A DNA stretch of 64,000 nt from Craspedostauros australis (lineage: Eukaryota > Bacillariophyta > Bacillariophyceae > Mastogloiales > Achnanthaceae). The DNA lies in the NCBI GenBank assembly GCA_026770025.1, contig JAMXDE010000016.1:1488001-1552000 (forward strand), written 5' to 3'. The position numbers and the translations under genes were made by a program. Shown here piece by piece: positions 1 to 10,077 of this stretch (positions are counted from its first letter, which is position 1; each line of letters starts with the position of its first letter). The notes under the pieces are model-generated. The model was not told the origin of the DNA and searched no databases. It saw only the letters and a program-made list of their open reading frames with translations.

Positions 1-837
1 CCCAGTTGCGTCCGTGCCTCTCGTTCGCGAGCTGCATCAGCCAGTGCGACATCTGCGCGTGCTGCTCATTCACCTCGTTCAGGCCGGCATCTTCATTTGT
101 GCCCCCTGCTTCTCCGCGTTCGACTTGTTCACTCCGTACGAGTACAGCGGCGATCCCCATCTCGTGCACGTCGGCATCTCCAATCCTTCGTCGCTCCAGA
201 CCGCAACCAGATAGATGCGGTCGTTCTTCCACGTCGTCAATCCCACATTCTTGAATGCCGGTCTGGCTGCGGCCATGAGAGCGGATGCCGCCGCCAACAA
301 TCGTCACGCGACATGCAGAATGAATGGCTAACATCTCAGCCAGATGGTTTGGTCGTTTTCATCTGCGTCATGTTGGGCATCCTCATCATCGTTTTGCTCT
401 TTCGGTTGATCAACGTCATTATCAATGTCATTATCAACGTTATTCTCAACGTCGCCATTGACAGTCTCGCTTGACCGTTTCCCGTTGTTCTTGTAATCAT
501 ACTGGCCAATCGTGGGGATTGGATCGCCTCTTCCCGATGGATCGGCGTCGATCGTGCCCAAATCAAAGCACCGCATCGGATCCGAGATCATCTCGTGCGA
601 AATTCGGAACCATCGGAAGCGTGTGGTCGACTTGCGACCGGGTCCTCTGTGCATGAAGGAACGCCCCGCGCAGGAGCTCGTCGTGTAGCAGTCCTCACGC
701 TCGTTCAGCACCGCGCAGATGTCGACAGCTGGCGGATCGATGCGACCTGCGGACGACTTGTCCCGTTTGCCCAGGCATTGCGCCTTGGCATTTTCGAAGT
801 CGTTGAATCTCCGTTTCTGCTGCAGGTGAGACGCCAT
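1..837 (-). pseudogene. TYW3: TYW3-like tRNA wybutosine-synthesizing protein, damaged, runs off left edge
   Basis: TYW3 methylates a wybutosine precursor at position 37 of tRNA-Phe (known for the family). The frame from ATG 837 begins MASHLQQK and shows the family core: a lysine/cysteine segment (NAKAQCLGKRDKSSAG), IDPPAVDICAVLNEREDCY and the hallmark TTSSCAGR. After an Asp/Asn-rich insert, the conserved PFILHV block follows, then GLTTWKNDRIYLVAV and LEMP, and in another frame a C-terminal helix ending ANERHGRNW. Three lesions are visible: TAG at 330-328 immediately before PFILHV, TGA at 306-304 just after it, and a shift that a one-base change in the five-C run at 102-106 would repair. The N-terminal half is open and well conserved, so decay is recent, or the lesions are assembly errors. 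Assignment to TYW3 is confident; functionality is doubtful. Confidence 0.8.
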
Positions 838-1720
838 CACTTGATGCTGTTTTGTCTGCCTGATTAGTTGCCTGTCTGTGTCTATCTACTCTATGGATGG
901 TGCGTGTGTTGGTTACGTATGCGAGAATAGGAGTCTTCTCCACCGCGTGTCGTTCTGAGAGGAGGTCGGAATGGCGGAAGAATGATGGAAGAATGAGTGG
1001 TTCTGACGTGAGTTGGTTGGTTGGTTGGTTGTTCGGCGTTTGGGTTCTGATTTATGGGGCATGCGGTGGATTGATTCATTATTCGTACATTTGTTGTGGA
1101 TGTGCCATGAACGGACGCCGTAAAGACGTATTGGAGAGTCATGTACGACTCAGAAATTGCGTGCATCACGTCGCGACCATTCGCGCGATCGTGCACCACA
1201 AATTCACGAACAACCTCACACGTCTGATGACGCTCATGTGTTGTGTTTGCGTCGTCGCAGCATAGTGACAAAGGAGGATGCCAAAGCCAACATCTCTGGG
1301 ATGGGATCTACGGAGCCAAAAGCTGCTTCCTTGCGTTGACATGCCGACCACGTCGCACTCTGCCACACGCCTCACATTGTTGATTGGTGATAGTCTCGGT
1401 CAGGGAGCTTTGGGTAGCTGAGTATACAATGATAGAAAAGTACCATACACCATGGAACAGACGTACTTGAACGTTGGGTGTACCAGCATCAAGCCAGGAG
1501 TCTGCATACCCACGGCGCCTGTTACGAAAGTGTGGACGCTGTCATAGAACAAATACAGTGACACCAAGTCCTACTTCGGCCAGGCAACCAGCTGCTTCAT
1601 CCACCCTGAACAGTGACACCTCAAGGGAAATAGCCCATCCTTGCATGAACACAATGGGGAATCCAAGTATCGCCTTATCAAGCCAGTGCACCTGTGAGAC
1701 CAGCGATGAGCTGACGGAAC
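838..1720. other. Intergenic, no gene recognised
   Basis: This stretch lies upstream of the TYW3 reading frame and before the Copia LTR. Open frames on both strands (for example 897-1265 plus and 891-1271 minus) overlap each other and show no recognisable domain. A short GGTT repeat lies at about 1013-1030. I see no coding gene. Confidence 0.5.
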
Positions 1721-2506
1721 TGTCGAGATGTACATGTGAGTATATGTCAAGATGTACGTGTATATGTGCATCGTTCACCCGTTATTCTCCCATATGCACG
1801 TGGACGGTAAAACTACATTCGTGTTGATAGTATGCTGTGATTCGTCAGAATTACAGTGGAAATGGAACACACGAAAATGAGCAGAATTTCTGGAGGAAAT
1901 TTGCAATCGACGATTTCTGAGAGAATTGGAAGATCGTCCGTCCATCCATCAATGGTACCAAGAGAATCTCAAGGTAATTCCCAACTAAACCTCAGATGAC
2001 AATATCATCTGACAGACTCCTGCATCACCAATGGAACATGACATCTGGAGAGCAGAAGGACGCCTACTGACGTCAACAGGATGTCATTGTGTCACCACGT
2101 CGACATCTGTCTCCAAGTCAGAGCAGGAGGCAAAGATCCGATGACCGAAGAGCATCAAGATCATGGATACAGAAGGTGAATTTCAAATGGTAAGTACTCA
2201 TGGAGTAGGAACCAGTAGTGAATGAACGGAGTGTCGAATGCGGAGCACGCATCGAACATGAGGTATCGTGCAATACGAGGACATGATATTGAGAGAGAAT
2301 ACGAAGAGTGGCGAGAGAGCATCTCGCCCACCGACTCATAGTTGGAGACTGAACCTACAAGACAGGACAAACGCACCAAGAGCATCGGGCAAGAGAACAG
2401 ACACCGAGAGGATCGGGGTGCCAATGTAATGAAATAGCAAACGAACGACTATCAACCAACACCATCTTCCACGATCGTAGGCTTCCATAAGCGAAACTTG
2501 CCAACA
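1721..2506 (+). repeat. 5' LTR of Copia-type retrotransposon
   Basis: The segment begins TGTCGAGATG and ends CTTGCCAACA, a TG...CA-type LTR of about 786 bp. It is identified because a near-complete reverse-complement copy occurs at 3561-4371, and because it is followed directly by a leader and a gag frame in the same orientation. Blocks visible in both copies include TGTACATGTGAGTATATGTC near the outer end, the ACATCTGGAGAGCAGAAGGA region, and the GAACTTGCCAA terminus. Many point differences separate the two copies. Confidence 0.7.
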
Positions 2507-2991
2507 CGTTTATAAACAATAGATCAGGGCGAGCCTGTGGATCGGATCGTACGAGGAAGACGACATCATTCAAGAGCAGCAGGCTGAATGAGCAAGGAAG
2601 AGGAATTGAGAGACATCCCTCTGTCCAATCCGGCTATCAAGCAAGAAGAAGGTGCGAGTGAGACTCGACTTCAACAACAGAAGGAAGCGGGTGCGCCCAC
2701 TGTCCTGTCTAGCGCAGAAGCAAGCGCAATCGACAAGACCGACGAGGAACGGTTTGGGAGACTACATCGCAAGGAGGAGAGCATTCTCAAGGCGATCAAG
2801 CAAGAGGAGACTGGTGTGACGGAGAGCATTCACACAGCCAAACAAGGTGGGAAAAGTGAGACACAATTAGGAGGAGAAATTGTGAGGAAAACAATCTCCG
2901 CGAAACAACTAGCAAAAATCGAAGAAACGACAACACAGGAACAGACGGAAATCAAGGGCGTGCGCGCACCACCAACAAAAAACAAGTCAAG
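2507..2991 (+). mobile_element. Copia leader with upstream acidic/Lys-rich ORF
   Basis: This is the internal leader between the LTR and gag. It includes an ORF from ATG 2588 rich in Glu, Lys and Gln (starts MSKEEELRDIPLSN) that runs past the gag start in another frame to 3121. The ORF has no recognised domain; it could be an upstream gag extension now out of frame, or leader sequence. A primer-binding site should lie just after 2506 but I could not assign the tRNA. Confidence 0.4.
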
Positions 2992-3560
2992 ATGGCGACA
3001 TCAGCCAACACGAACAAGCGACGCATCAAGGTGCCGATATTCAGCAGTGAACAGGAAGACTACAGCGCATGGGAGTCCCAAGCAAAGGCGTACGCTCGTA
3101 CACAGAAGACGAGAGACGTGATGTTGGGCCAGACAAAGATCCCAACGATGAGCAAGATCGGAGCAGCCACTGACGATGCCAAGGAAGTAATGGAGGAGAC
3201 CCACAAGCTGGCAGCCGACTGCTTCAGCGATTTGATCCTCATGATGGATGCAGAGAAAGGAAAAGGCAAACAGGCCATCCAATACATCAACCAATGCATC
3301 TCCGACGATTACCCTGAGGGGAATCCACATGTGGCATGGAAAGTTCTCACGGAGAAGTTCTGGCCATCCAACGCAGCAACAAAATCAAACTCAAGTGTCA
3401 ATTCAACAATGAGAAGATGAAGAGAGACACAGACCCCGATGTGTACATCACACGACTTGAGCTTCTACGCTCACGTCTCCACGATGTCAAGTACTCGATC
3501 ACAGACGAGGAGATGATCATGCAGATCCTCAGCACAGTGAGCAACGAATACAAGACACTG
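2992..3560 (+). pseudogene. Copia gag fragment, frameshifted and interrupted
   Basis: Gag of a Ty1/Copia element of the kind abundant in diatoms. From ATG 2992 the frame reads MATSANTNKRRIKVPIFSS and contains the typical W-x-x-Q-A-K-A and AWKVLTEKF segments (UBN2/gag-like helical region). At about 3378-3386, in an A-rich stretch, the reading shifts by one base: the frame opened at 2992 stops at 3420, while the continuation (KIKLKCQFNNEKMKR, then VYITRLELLRSRLHDVKYSI) is in the next frame. At 3560 the gag is cut by an inverted LTR and resumes for only a few codons after 4371. No protease, integrase or reverse transcriptase follows, so the element is dead. Confidence 0.75.
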
Positions 3561-4371
3561 TTGGCAAGTTCTGCGCACGGAAGCCTACGATTGTGGAAGA
3601 CGGTGTTGGTTGATAGTCATTCTGTTTGCTATTTCATTACGTTGGCACTCCAATCCTCTCGGTGTACGCCCGTTCTCTTGCCCAATGCTCTCGGCATGTC
3701 TCTCTGTTTCGTAGATTGGTCTCCGACTATGAGTCAGTACGTGAGATGCTCTCTTGCTGCTATTCATATTCCCTCTCTCTCACTCTCTCCCAATATCATG
3801 TATTTGCACCACATGATACTCCGTATTCGATGCGTGCTCCGCATTCAACACTCCGTTCGTTCACTACTGACTTCTACTCCATGAGTGCTTGCCACTTGAA
3901 CTCCTCTTCGTGCATCCATGATCTCGATGCCCTTCGGTCTTCGAATCTTCACCTTCTGCTTCTGACATGGAGACAGATGTCGACATGGTGACACAATGAC
4001 ATCCTGTCGACGTCAGTAAGCGTCCTTCTGCTCTCCAGATGTCATGTTCCATCAATGATGCGATGGTCTGTCAGATGATATCGTCATCTGGGGATTAGTT
4101 GGGAGGTACATCGAGCTTCGCTCGATGCCATACGTCTCCATTGATGGATGGACGACCGATGTTCCTGATTCTCTCAGAAATCGTTGATTACAAATTTCCT
4201 CCAGAAATTCTGCTCATTTTCGTGTTCCATTTGTGGTGTGATTTTGACAAATCACAGCATACTATTAACACGAATGTAGTTTTACCGTCCAAGTGCGTAT
4301 GAGAGAATAATGGGTGAACGATGCACATATACACGTACATCTTGACATATACTCACATGTACATCTCGATA
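3561..4371 (-). repeat. Solo LTR inserted in antisense into gag
   Basis: This block is the reverse complement of the LTR at 1721-2506, beginning TTGGCAAGTTC and ending CATCTCGATA. It is flanked by the same five bases, CACTG, at 3556-3560 and 4372-4376, as expected of an LTR-element target-site duplication. Reading across the junction with one CACTG removed, the gag frame continues in phase for several codons. This supports insertion of a related element into gag followed by LTR-LTR recombination to a solo LTR. The exact ends are ambiguous by two or three bases because TG/CA ends overlap the duplication. Confidence 0.7.
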
Positions 4372-4623
4372 CACTGTTGCCATCAAGTGTCTATCCACAG
4401 AGTACGTATACCAACACACACACTCTCTCTCTCTCGCTCGCTTCTCTCTCTCTGCTTCTGGAGAGAGATTTCAAACAATGCTGGCTGGTTGACTTGGTTC
4501 CTCACTCATTGATCGCCCAAACACAGAGACAGCCACAACCAGAAGAATCACAGAAACGGTGGCAATGACAAAAATGACGTGGTTGATGCATCAAAAGAGT
4601 ATGATCGGCGTCATCCACATTGC
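4372..4623 (+). repeat. Residual gag edge and CT-rich microsatellite
   Basis: A few gag codons follow the solo LTR, then a (CA)n/(CT)n low-complexity tract at about 4414-4456 (ACACTCTCTCTCTCTCGCTC) ends recognisable retroelement sequence. The tract may mark the break that removed pol. Confidence 0.5.
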
Positions 4624-5040
4624 ATGGATGGTGGTGGCAACGAACTCACTGACGTCACCATCCCCATCATCGCCGTCATCCTCACTCCAACACCTCAGCG
4701 AAGCAGCAGTAGCAGCAGCAATGGGAGTGGGAGTGGGAACCACCAACCAATACGGAAGATCGCAGTCATCGGTGGTGGCATCGCTGGTCCCTCCTTGGCG
4801 CATGCTTTCTGGAACAACAGCAATAATGACAACAATGACAATGGCAACAGCCACAATGGCAAGAATGAAAGCAACAACAATAGCACTGCGTACAACATTG
4901 CACACATTGTCAATGTGACATGCTTTGATGCTAGACCAGAACTGGATGTCATTGCAGGTGCGGGCATGCAGCTCAATGGCAACATGGTGGCATGGCAGTG
5001 CTGAAGATCAGTAGAGAACATCAGGCTTCTTCCACAGAAT
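4624..5040 (+). pseudogene. FAD-dependent monooxygenase N-terminal fragment, frameshifted
   Basis: The frame contains the FAD-binding Rossmann signature RKIAVIGGGIAGPSLAHAF (GxGxxG type), then, after an Asn/Ser/Gly-rich insert, a second strand ending with an acidic residue (VTCFDARPELD) and the AGAGMQLNGNM motif of UbiH/salicylate-hydroxylase-like flavoprotein monooxygenases. The original frame stops at 5004. A one-base shift near 4985-4992 gives GMAVLKISREHQ, which is the expected family continuation, but that too stops at about 5040. No further monooxygenase domain is seen. Start taken at ATG 4624; the frame is open upstream without ATG, so an earlier exon is possible. A low-complexity (AAY)n insert splits the Rossmann fold, which is unusual. 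Confidence 0.6.
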
Positions 5041-6495
5041 AGTTTGAACGCAGTTTGATACAGCCCGGATGGTGACTGCATCAACAAATTCACCCATGGC
5101 ATGAGCATGAGATGAGTGACCAGTCTTTGCGACAGTGTAACAACAAGTGTCAATGATTTCAGCTGGAGAACGTGATCAGGGAGCGGTGTTTCCTAGTGTG
5201 GATAGTGCACAGCAAAGCAACAAACAGAACTTGCAGTTTGTACATCTTTGGAGGAAGTGAGGTTCGAAGACCAAGACTGTATAGACAGGTGCAGGAGAGG
5301 ATACTGTGTTGATTGAAAGCAACGGCAGGATGATCCGATGTCATGGAAATTCACAACATTGCATGAAGTAGAGAGACTCAGGCGAGCAACACAGTACGAA
5401 TCAACAATAAGTACAAAGCACAACAATTTTTGGCACAAACTTTCAGATGTTGACAAATTGATGATCATGGCTGCCACAAGCATTGTTGACTTGCTTCAAA
5501 CACACAAGGCAGCACACAAAAGCATTTCAGACCACTGACCAGCACACCACCCAAAGCAGAATGAAGTGTTGAATTCCGCCATGACATCAAATTGGGAATC
5601 TGACGAAACAGAATTGGATGCGGGTCTTTGGAAGGCCGTCGGTCGAGATTGGACCAAAACGCAACAAATTTCTGTACCAGGATGTCGTAGACTCTCAGCA
5701 GTTAGCAATAGGTGGCAACGATCATATTGCGGGTATTCGTCTGTGCGTCGTCCGTATGAAAAAGGCCGATAAAGGGTTAAAAGATACATCGAGATGAACA
5801 GGAAGCGGAGACTATTTGCCTACAATGAACGCATCAACAGAGAGCTCTCACTCTCCTCTTTCCAATGATGTGAGGATGTCAGGAAACGACCATCAACTCG
5901 TCGAATGGCAGCTTGTGCCGTCGGCGATAGGCCAATGGTTGCCAAAAAGCGCCTAGACACGCTAGTTTGTAGACTGTCGCATGCAATCCCGTGACATGTT
6001 GTTTCATGAATCCGTCATTCGTCGGGTTGATGGTGGTGGTCGCCTGGCTCGGCATTGCGCGCCTGCCAGCGACTGCTGTCCATGTGGCTGACACTGCGCA
6101 AGTGACGAACAAAGGGGGAGAGAAAATGACGACGAACGGAACACCATCACGCACCAGCAATGCAGGAGGCGCGTTCACAAACAATCAATCAAACACGAAT
6201 GGAGGCAGTTCCAACGCCATCTCTCCTCCTTTCTTCATTTCCTCTCCTCACTTCGCTCCTTCGCGCCTCCCACCACTCATGCAGACAGAGCAATTGTGAT
6301 TGTCCTCTCATTGCACCTGTGAAAGCGTCGAGATCACAGAAGATCACAGCAGATCAGTTCAACCAAGCAACCACAGTCCGTTGGAGTGGTCGCACGAGTA
6401 TTGCCTTCGATCCATCCTCCACTCTCGAGCAGAACCTTCTGCGAGCTCAAGCACACAGTTGCAGCTGTTGGCATTGTGAAAGCGACCATCTCTCA
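5041..6495. other. Intergenic; small unassigned ORFs
   Basis: No gene is supported here. A 66-codon ATG frame at 5338-5538 (MSWKFTTLHEVERLRRATQ) and a 102-codon frame at 5991-6299 with one hydrophobic segment have no recognisable relatives. The 5' part could be the decayed remainder of the flavoprotein gene; the 3' part is probably the promoter and leader of the epimerase gene. Confidence 0.4.
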
Positions 6496-6557
6496 TCGAA
6501 TCCAATCAAATCGAATCCAATCCAATTGAATTGAACCGAATTGAATTGAATTGAAGA
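6496..6557 (+). repeat. AATTG/AATCC short tandem repeat in the epimerase leader
   Basis: Imperfect five-base repeats (AATCC, then AATTG: ATTGAATTGAATTGAAG) fill the roughly 60 bases directly before the epimerase ATG at 6565. Directly visible; function unknown. Confidence 0.8.
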
Positions 6558-6564
6558 AGACAAG

Positions 6565-8171
6565 ATGACGGTGCCAACGAGCAACGGTTCGCCGCCGCGA
6601 GCGATGCATCCCGAACATCAACGCAAATCGATCAACCTCGTGATGATCTGCTGCGTGCTGTCGTGCGTTGGAATCCTCGCTGGCAGAGGCATGATCCTGG
6701 GAGACGAAAGCATTTCGTCCGTGCAGGCCAAGCCGATGCCATTCTCCGTCGAGGACCACCTGCAGAACGCCTACAAGATCAAGAGCAAGCCAATGACGAA
6801 GGCCCGCATTGAGCAGCTGCGCGGCCCCAGCGGTCCCAAGTACAACGTCCTCGTCACGGGCGCGGCGGGGTTCGTCGGAATGCACACCTGCCTCGAACTG
6901 GAACGGCTGGGGATGAAGCCGGTGGGATTCGACAGCATCAACAGCTACTATTCGACGGACCTCAAGGAGATGAGGATAGCGGAGCTCGCGAAGCGGAACA
7001 TTCCGCTGGTGCGAGGTGATGTGTGCGACACCGACCTCTTGGAGAAAACAATTCGGGACAACGGCATCACGAGGGTGATCCACCTGGCAGCGCAGGCGGG
7101 GGTGCGGTACAGTCTGGACCACCCCTACGATTACACGCGCAACAATGTGGAATGCTTCGTCAAGCTCCTCGAGACCTTGGTCAAGCTCGACATGAAAGAG
7201 ACCTTGGTGTACGCGTCGTCGTCGTCCGTCTACGGCAACAACGTCAAGGTCCCGTTCTCGGAGACGGATCGCGTCGAAGATCCCGCCTCGCTCTACGCTG
7301 CGACGAAACGCGCGGACGAGCTCATCGCGCATACCTACTTCAATTTGCACAATGTATCGAGCGTAAGTTCCTTGTCTGTCGTTTCGTGGGGATGTTGCCA
7401 ATCTGGGAGGTTGGACGATATCGCTGGATCGTGGATCATGCAACAATGATACTGCATTGTATTGCATGGTATTCCATGACATGTTTTGTTGTGGCATTGC
7501 CCCAGCACCTACAAGCAGTTTCCTGCAATTGCTTGCATTACCGACACCGATGCTGATACTTCCTCGTTGCTCACACTGTTCTTCCTTTTTGCTCGCGCTG
7601 CAACGACACACCATACATCAACGACGATCATTGAACTCGGGATTTCCGAAATCACTTCCCGCTTTTCCATGACAATGTGCCGCCACTCCCACAACTTAAT
7701 CTAATTCAATCCAAACAGGTCGGCCTCCGCTTCTTCACGGTGTACGGTCCATACGGCCGACCCGACATGGCCCCGTTCATATTCACGGACAAGATCAGCC
7801 AAGGCAAGACGATAAAGATGTACAACCACGGCCATTCCAAGCGAGACTTCACGTACGTGGACGACATCGTCCAGGGCGTCGTCAACGGCCTCTTCGTCAC
7901 CACCCACCAGCCCGAGATTATCAATTTGGGCAACGGACGGCCCATCGTGCTCGCGGATTTCATACGGCTCGTCGAGCGATCCGTGGGACACAAGGCCGTC
8001 ATTGATTCGGTCGGCATGCAGAAGGGCGACGTGCCTGTCACGTACGCCGACATTCGCAAGGCGCAGAGGCTGCTGGGTTACAACCCCACCACGCCCATCG
8101 AGCAGGGGATTCCCCAGTTCGTCGAATGGTTCCGAAAGGAAGATGCTGGCAAATACCGCATGGCAACATAG
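6565..8171 (+). CDS. GAE: UDP-glucuronate 4-epimerase, type II membrane form (two exons)
   Basis: Interconverts UDP-glucuronate and UDP-galacturonate, supplying galacturonate for acidic polysaccharides; plant homologues are Golgi type II membrane proteins (family knowledge). Exons 6565-7362 and 7719-8171 give 416 aa. Visible features: a hydrophobic anchor at about residues 23-46 (INLVMICCVLSCVGILAG), the NAD-binding VLVTGAAGFVGMH near residue 95, HLAAQAGVRYS, SSSSVYG, the catalytic YAATK pair (Y244, K248), and GLRFFTVYGPYGRPDMA followed by SKRDFTYVDDIV, which distinguish glucuronate epimerases from UDP-glucose epimerases. The splice restores the conserved run across the junction. Start is the ATG just after the AATTG repeat. 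No damage seen. Confidence 0.92.
7363..7718 (+). other. Intron of the epimerase gene (356 nt, phase 0)
   Basis: Donor GTAAGT at 7363 and acceptor CCAAACAG ending 7718. Removing it joins NLHNVSS to VGLRFFTVYG, as expected of the family, whereas read-through stops at 7449. Confidence 0.9.
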
Positions 8172-10077
8172 AACATGAAAGCTGCCCGCGTTGATGCGGA
8201 TGCTCCATGTGGTGGGGTGTGTTGAGACATGGCCGGCTCCTCCTTCTCCACAAGTGCAGAGCATGGCGCAACGTTAATCCCTCTGCTCCTCTGTTGGTAT
8301 GCGCTTCGGCACGATGTTACAATAGCACACAATACATACGATAAGTCGCATGAGCGAGAATGAGCAACTCATTGGTTTGGACTGTCGATTTGAAGTGGAT
8401 CCATCAATCGAAACAACCGATTCACGCTCAATTGTATTACAGACGACAACATAGCGATGGCACTATTGCGGGTACCATACGTAGTAGTAGTCGTATTGTA
8501 TTGTACTATTGTTTGTACATGCTCATAGAATACGATGCGATCAGCTATTCCAAAGCGTTGGAGAATCAGAACATTGAAGCAATCTATGCACAATGTGAAG
8601 TCTACAATTGCATCCGTCGTAACGGGACTGGACTGAAACGTCAAGCACAGAATCGCGCCAAAACGAACACGCAAGAGAAACGCCGCCTTCTTTGTGCACA
8701 GCGACGACGATGATGGCGAACTGACGCGAGGATGGTCGGACAAATGAGAACCCCATCATCCCCGTCCGTCCAGCTTGTGTTCTTCAGACTCTTTTGGAAT
8801 TCGTTCCCCTGTCAACAGAGAAGGTAGGGTTCGCGTGTGCCACGATACGACTGCGATGCGTGTTGTACGAGCACGAGTGCGCGTGTGTACGAATGGTCCT
8901 TGTCCGCATCGAAACGAAAGGAGTTGATTGGGCTCACGTCTGTGCGTTGTTGGGGGGATGTATCCATTGTCACGGGTGCGAATCCTCGTGGTGTGTGTGG
9001 TGTCGTGTTGTTGTTGCAGTTCTCTGTGGGTGGTCTCCTCCACCCCAATCTGGTTGCCATCACCGCGATCATCGCTGCCGCTTTCACAGAAGCGTGAAGG
9101 TTCACACCAAATCGACGGAACCCATTTGATTGCGCCCAAATCAGAGCAACGGTTGAGAATTCTCTGCGAAGCTGACATCCTTCTCGTCCGCCATCGCTCT
9201 CCCTCACACCACACACGCACACACATCAATACCAACACCCTCTCTCTCGCACGCGCAGCTTGGCGCACCCCGTTGCTACTCCCTCGAGCACGATCCATCA
9301 GAAACAGACAGAGCACCACCACAAGAAGATCGAAATAGCCATCTCCAATCAGAACACGCGAACCGTTTCGCCTCGCCACAAACACCCCTCTCCATTGTTC
9401 TGTGGCGGCAAATCCAATCCGATTCCACAACAGCCTCAACAGCAAATGTGAACACTCTCCATCTCTGCGAACACACACCCATCATCACCACATCCAAGCC
9501 ATCACTTGATCGAACAGAACAAGGCTCATCATTTCATCAGCTCACGTCTCTTGGAACCAAATCTCAACCAGGCAAAGTCAAAGTCAAAGACAGAGCGGCC
9601 AGTGATTGATTCAACCAGGCAATCAACCAAGCAGCCAAGTAGTCCATCAACGAACTCATCTCCTCCCACTGCCTTGTCAGCGACAATCAGGCAAACACAA
9701 GCGTGTTCCACAACAGACAGCAACGCCCAGCACCAGCAGGCTGCCTTGAGAAGCACCTCGCACTCGCCCGCAGCGTCGGCAAAGACATCTTTCGGAAGGC
9801 TGACTGCTCTTTTTGGGTGTTCGCATCATCGTGACCCAAACATCAAGGCACGCCATCAAACTCCCAACATCAGAGGACAGCGAGAGCCACAAACTCCAGC
9901 GCCCGCACAATCATCCGTCCGTGGCCACAGAAGAGCCGCACATCATCCAAAGACAGCATCCCACATCATAGTCGCCATTCCCATCCCTGTCGTCGTCATC
10001 ATCACACACTTCAGCGCCACGGTATCTTTAGCATCAGCGTTAGCATCAGCATCACCACAGGCACTGACGTTGCCACC
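8172..10077. other. Intergenic / HSF leader; no supported gene
   Basis: Long overlapping frames exist on both strands (8756-9478 minus, 8360-8713 plus, 9506-10081 plus) but show low complexity and no domain. The plus frame 9506-10081 ends with TGA overlapping the HSF start (ATGA) and may be an upstream ORF in a long leader. (CA)n/(CT)n tracts lie near 9205-9250 and a TTAGCATCAGC repeat near 10025-10055. Confidence 0.45.

Noticed and set aside
304-306. TGA at a usually Cys-like position in TYW3 as selenocysteine
   Set aside because: The position is not invariably Cys in the family, a TAG lies eight codons earlier and a frameshift follows. Multiple lesions fit decay or sequence error better than recoding; no SECIS-like element could be examined because the 3' end is outside the window.
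1721-4371. Reading the 0.8 kb inverted repeat as terminal repeats of a DNA transposon
   Set aside because: The inner unique part is a retrotransposon gag in the orientation of the left copy, ends are TG/CA-like, and a five-base duplication flanks only the right copy; LTRs explain this better.
6493-7614. 373-codon minus-strand ORF
   Set aside because: Entirely antisense to the epimerase exons; the sense strand has the clear enzyme motifs, so this is a shadow.
8756-9478. 240-codon minus-strand ORF
   Set aside because: Composition is Arg/Thr/Cys-rich and repetitive with no domain; it overlaps other open frames and lies in probable HSF leader.
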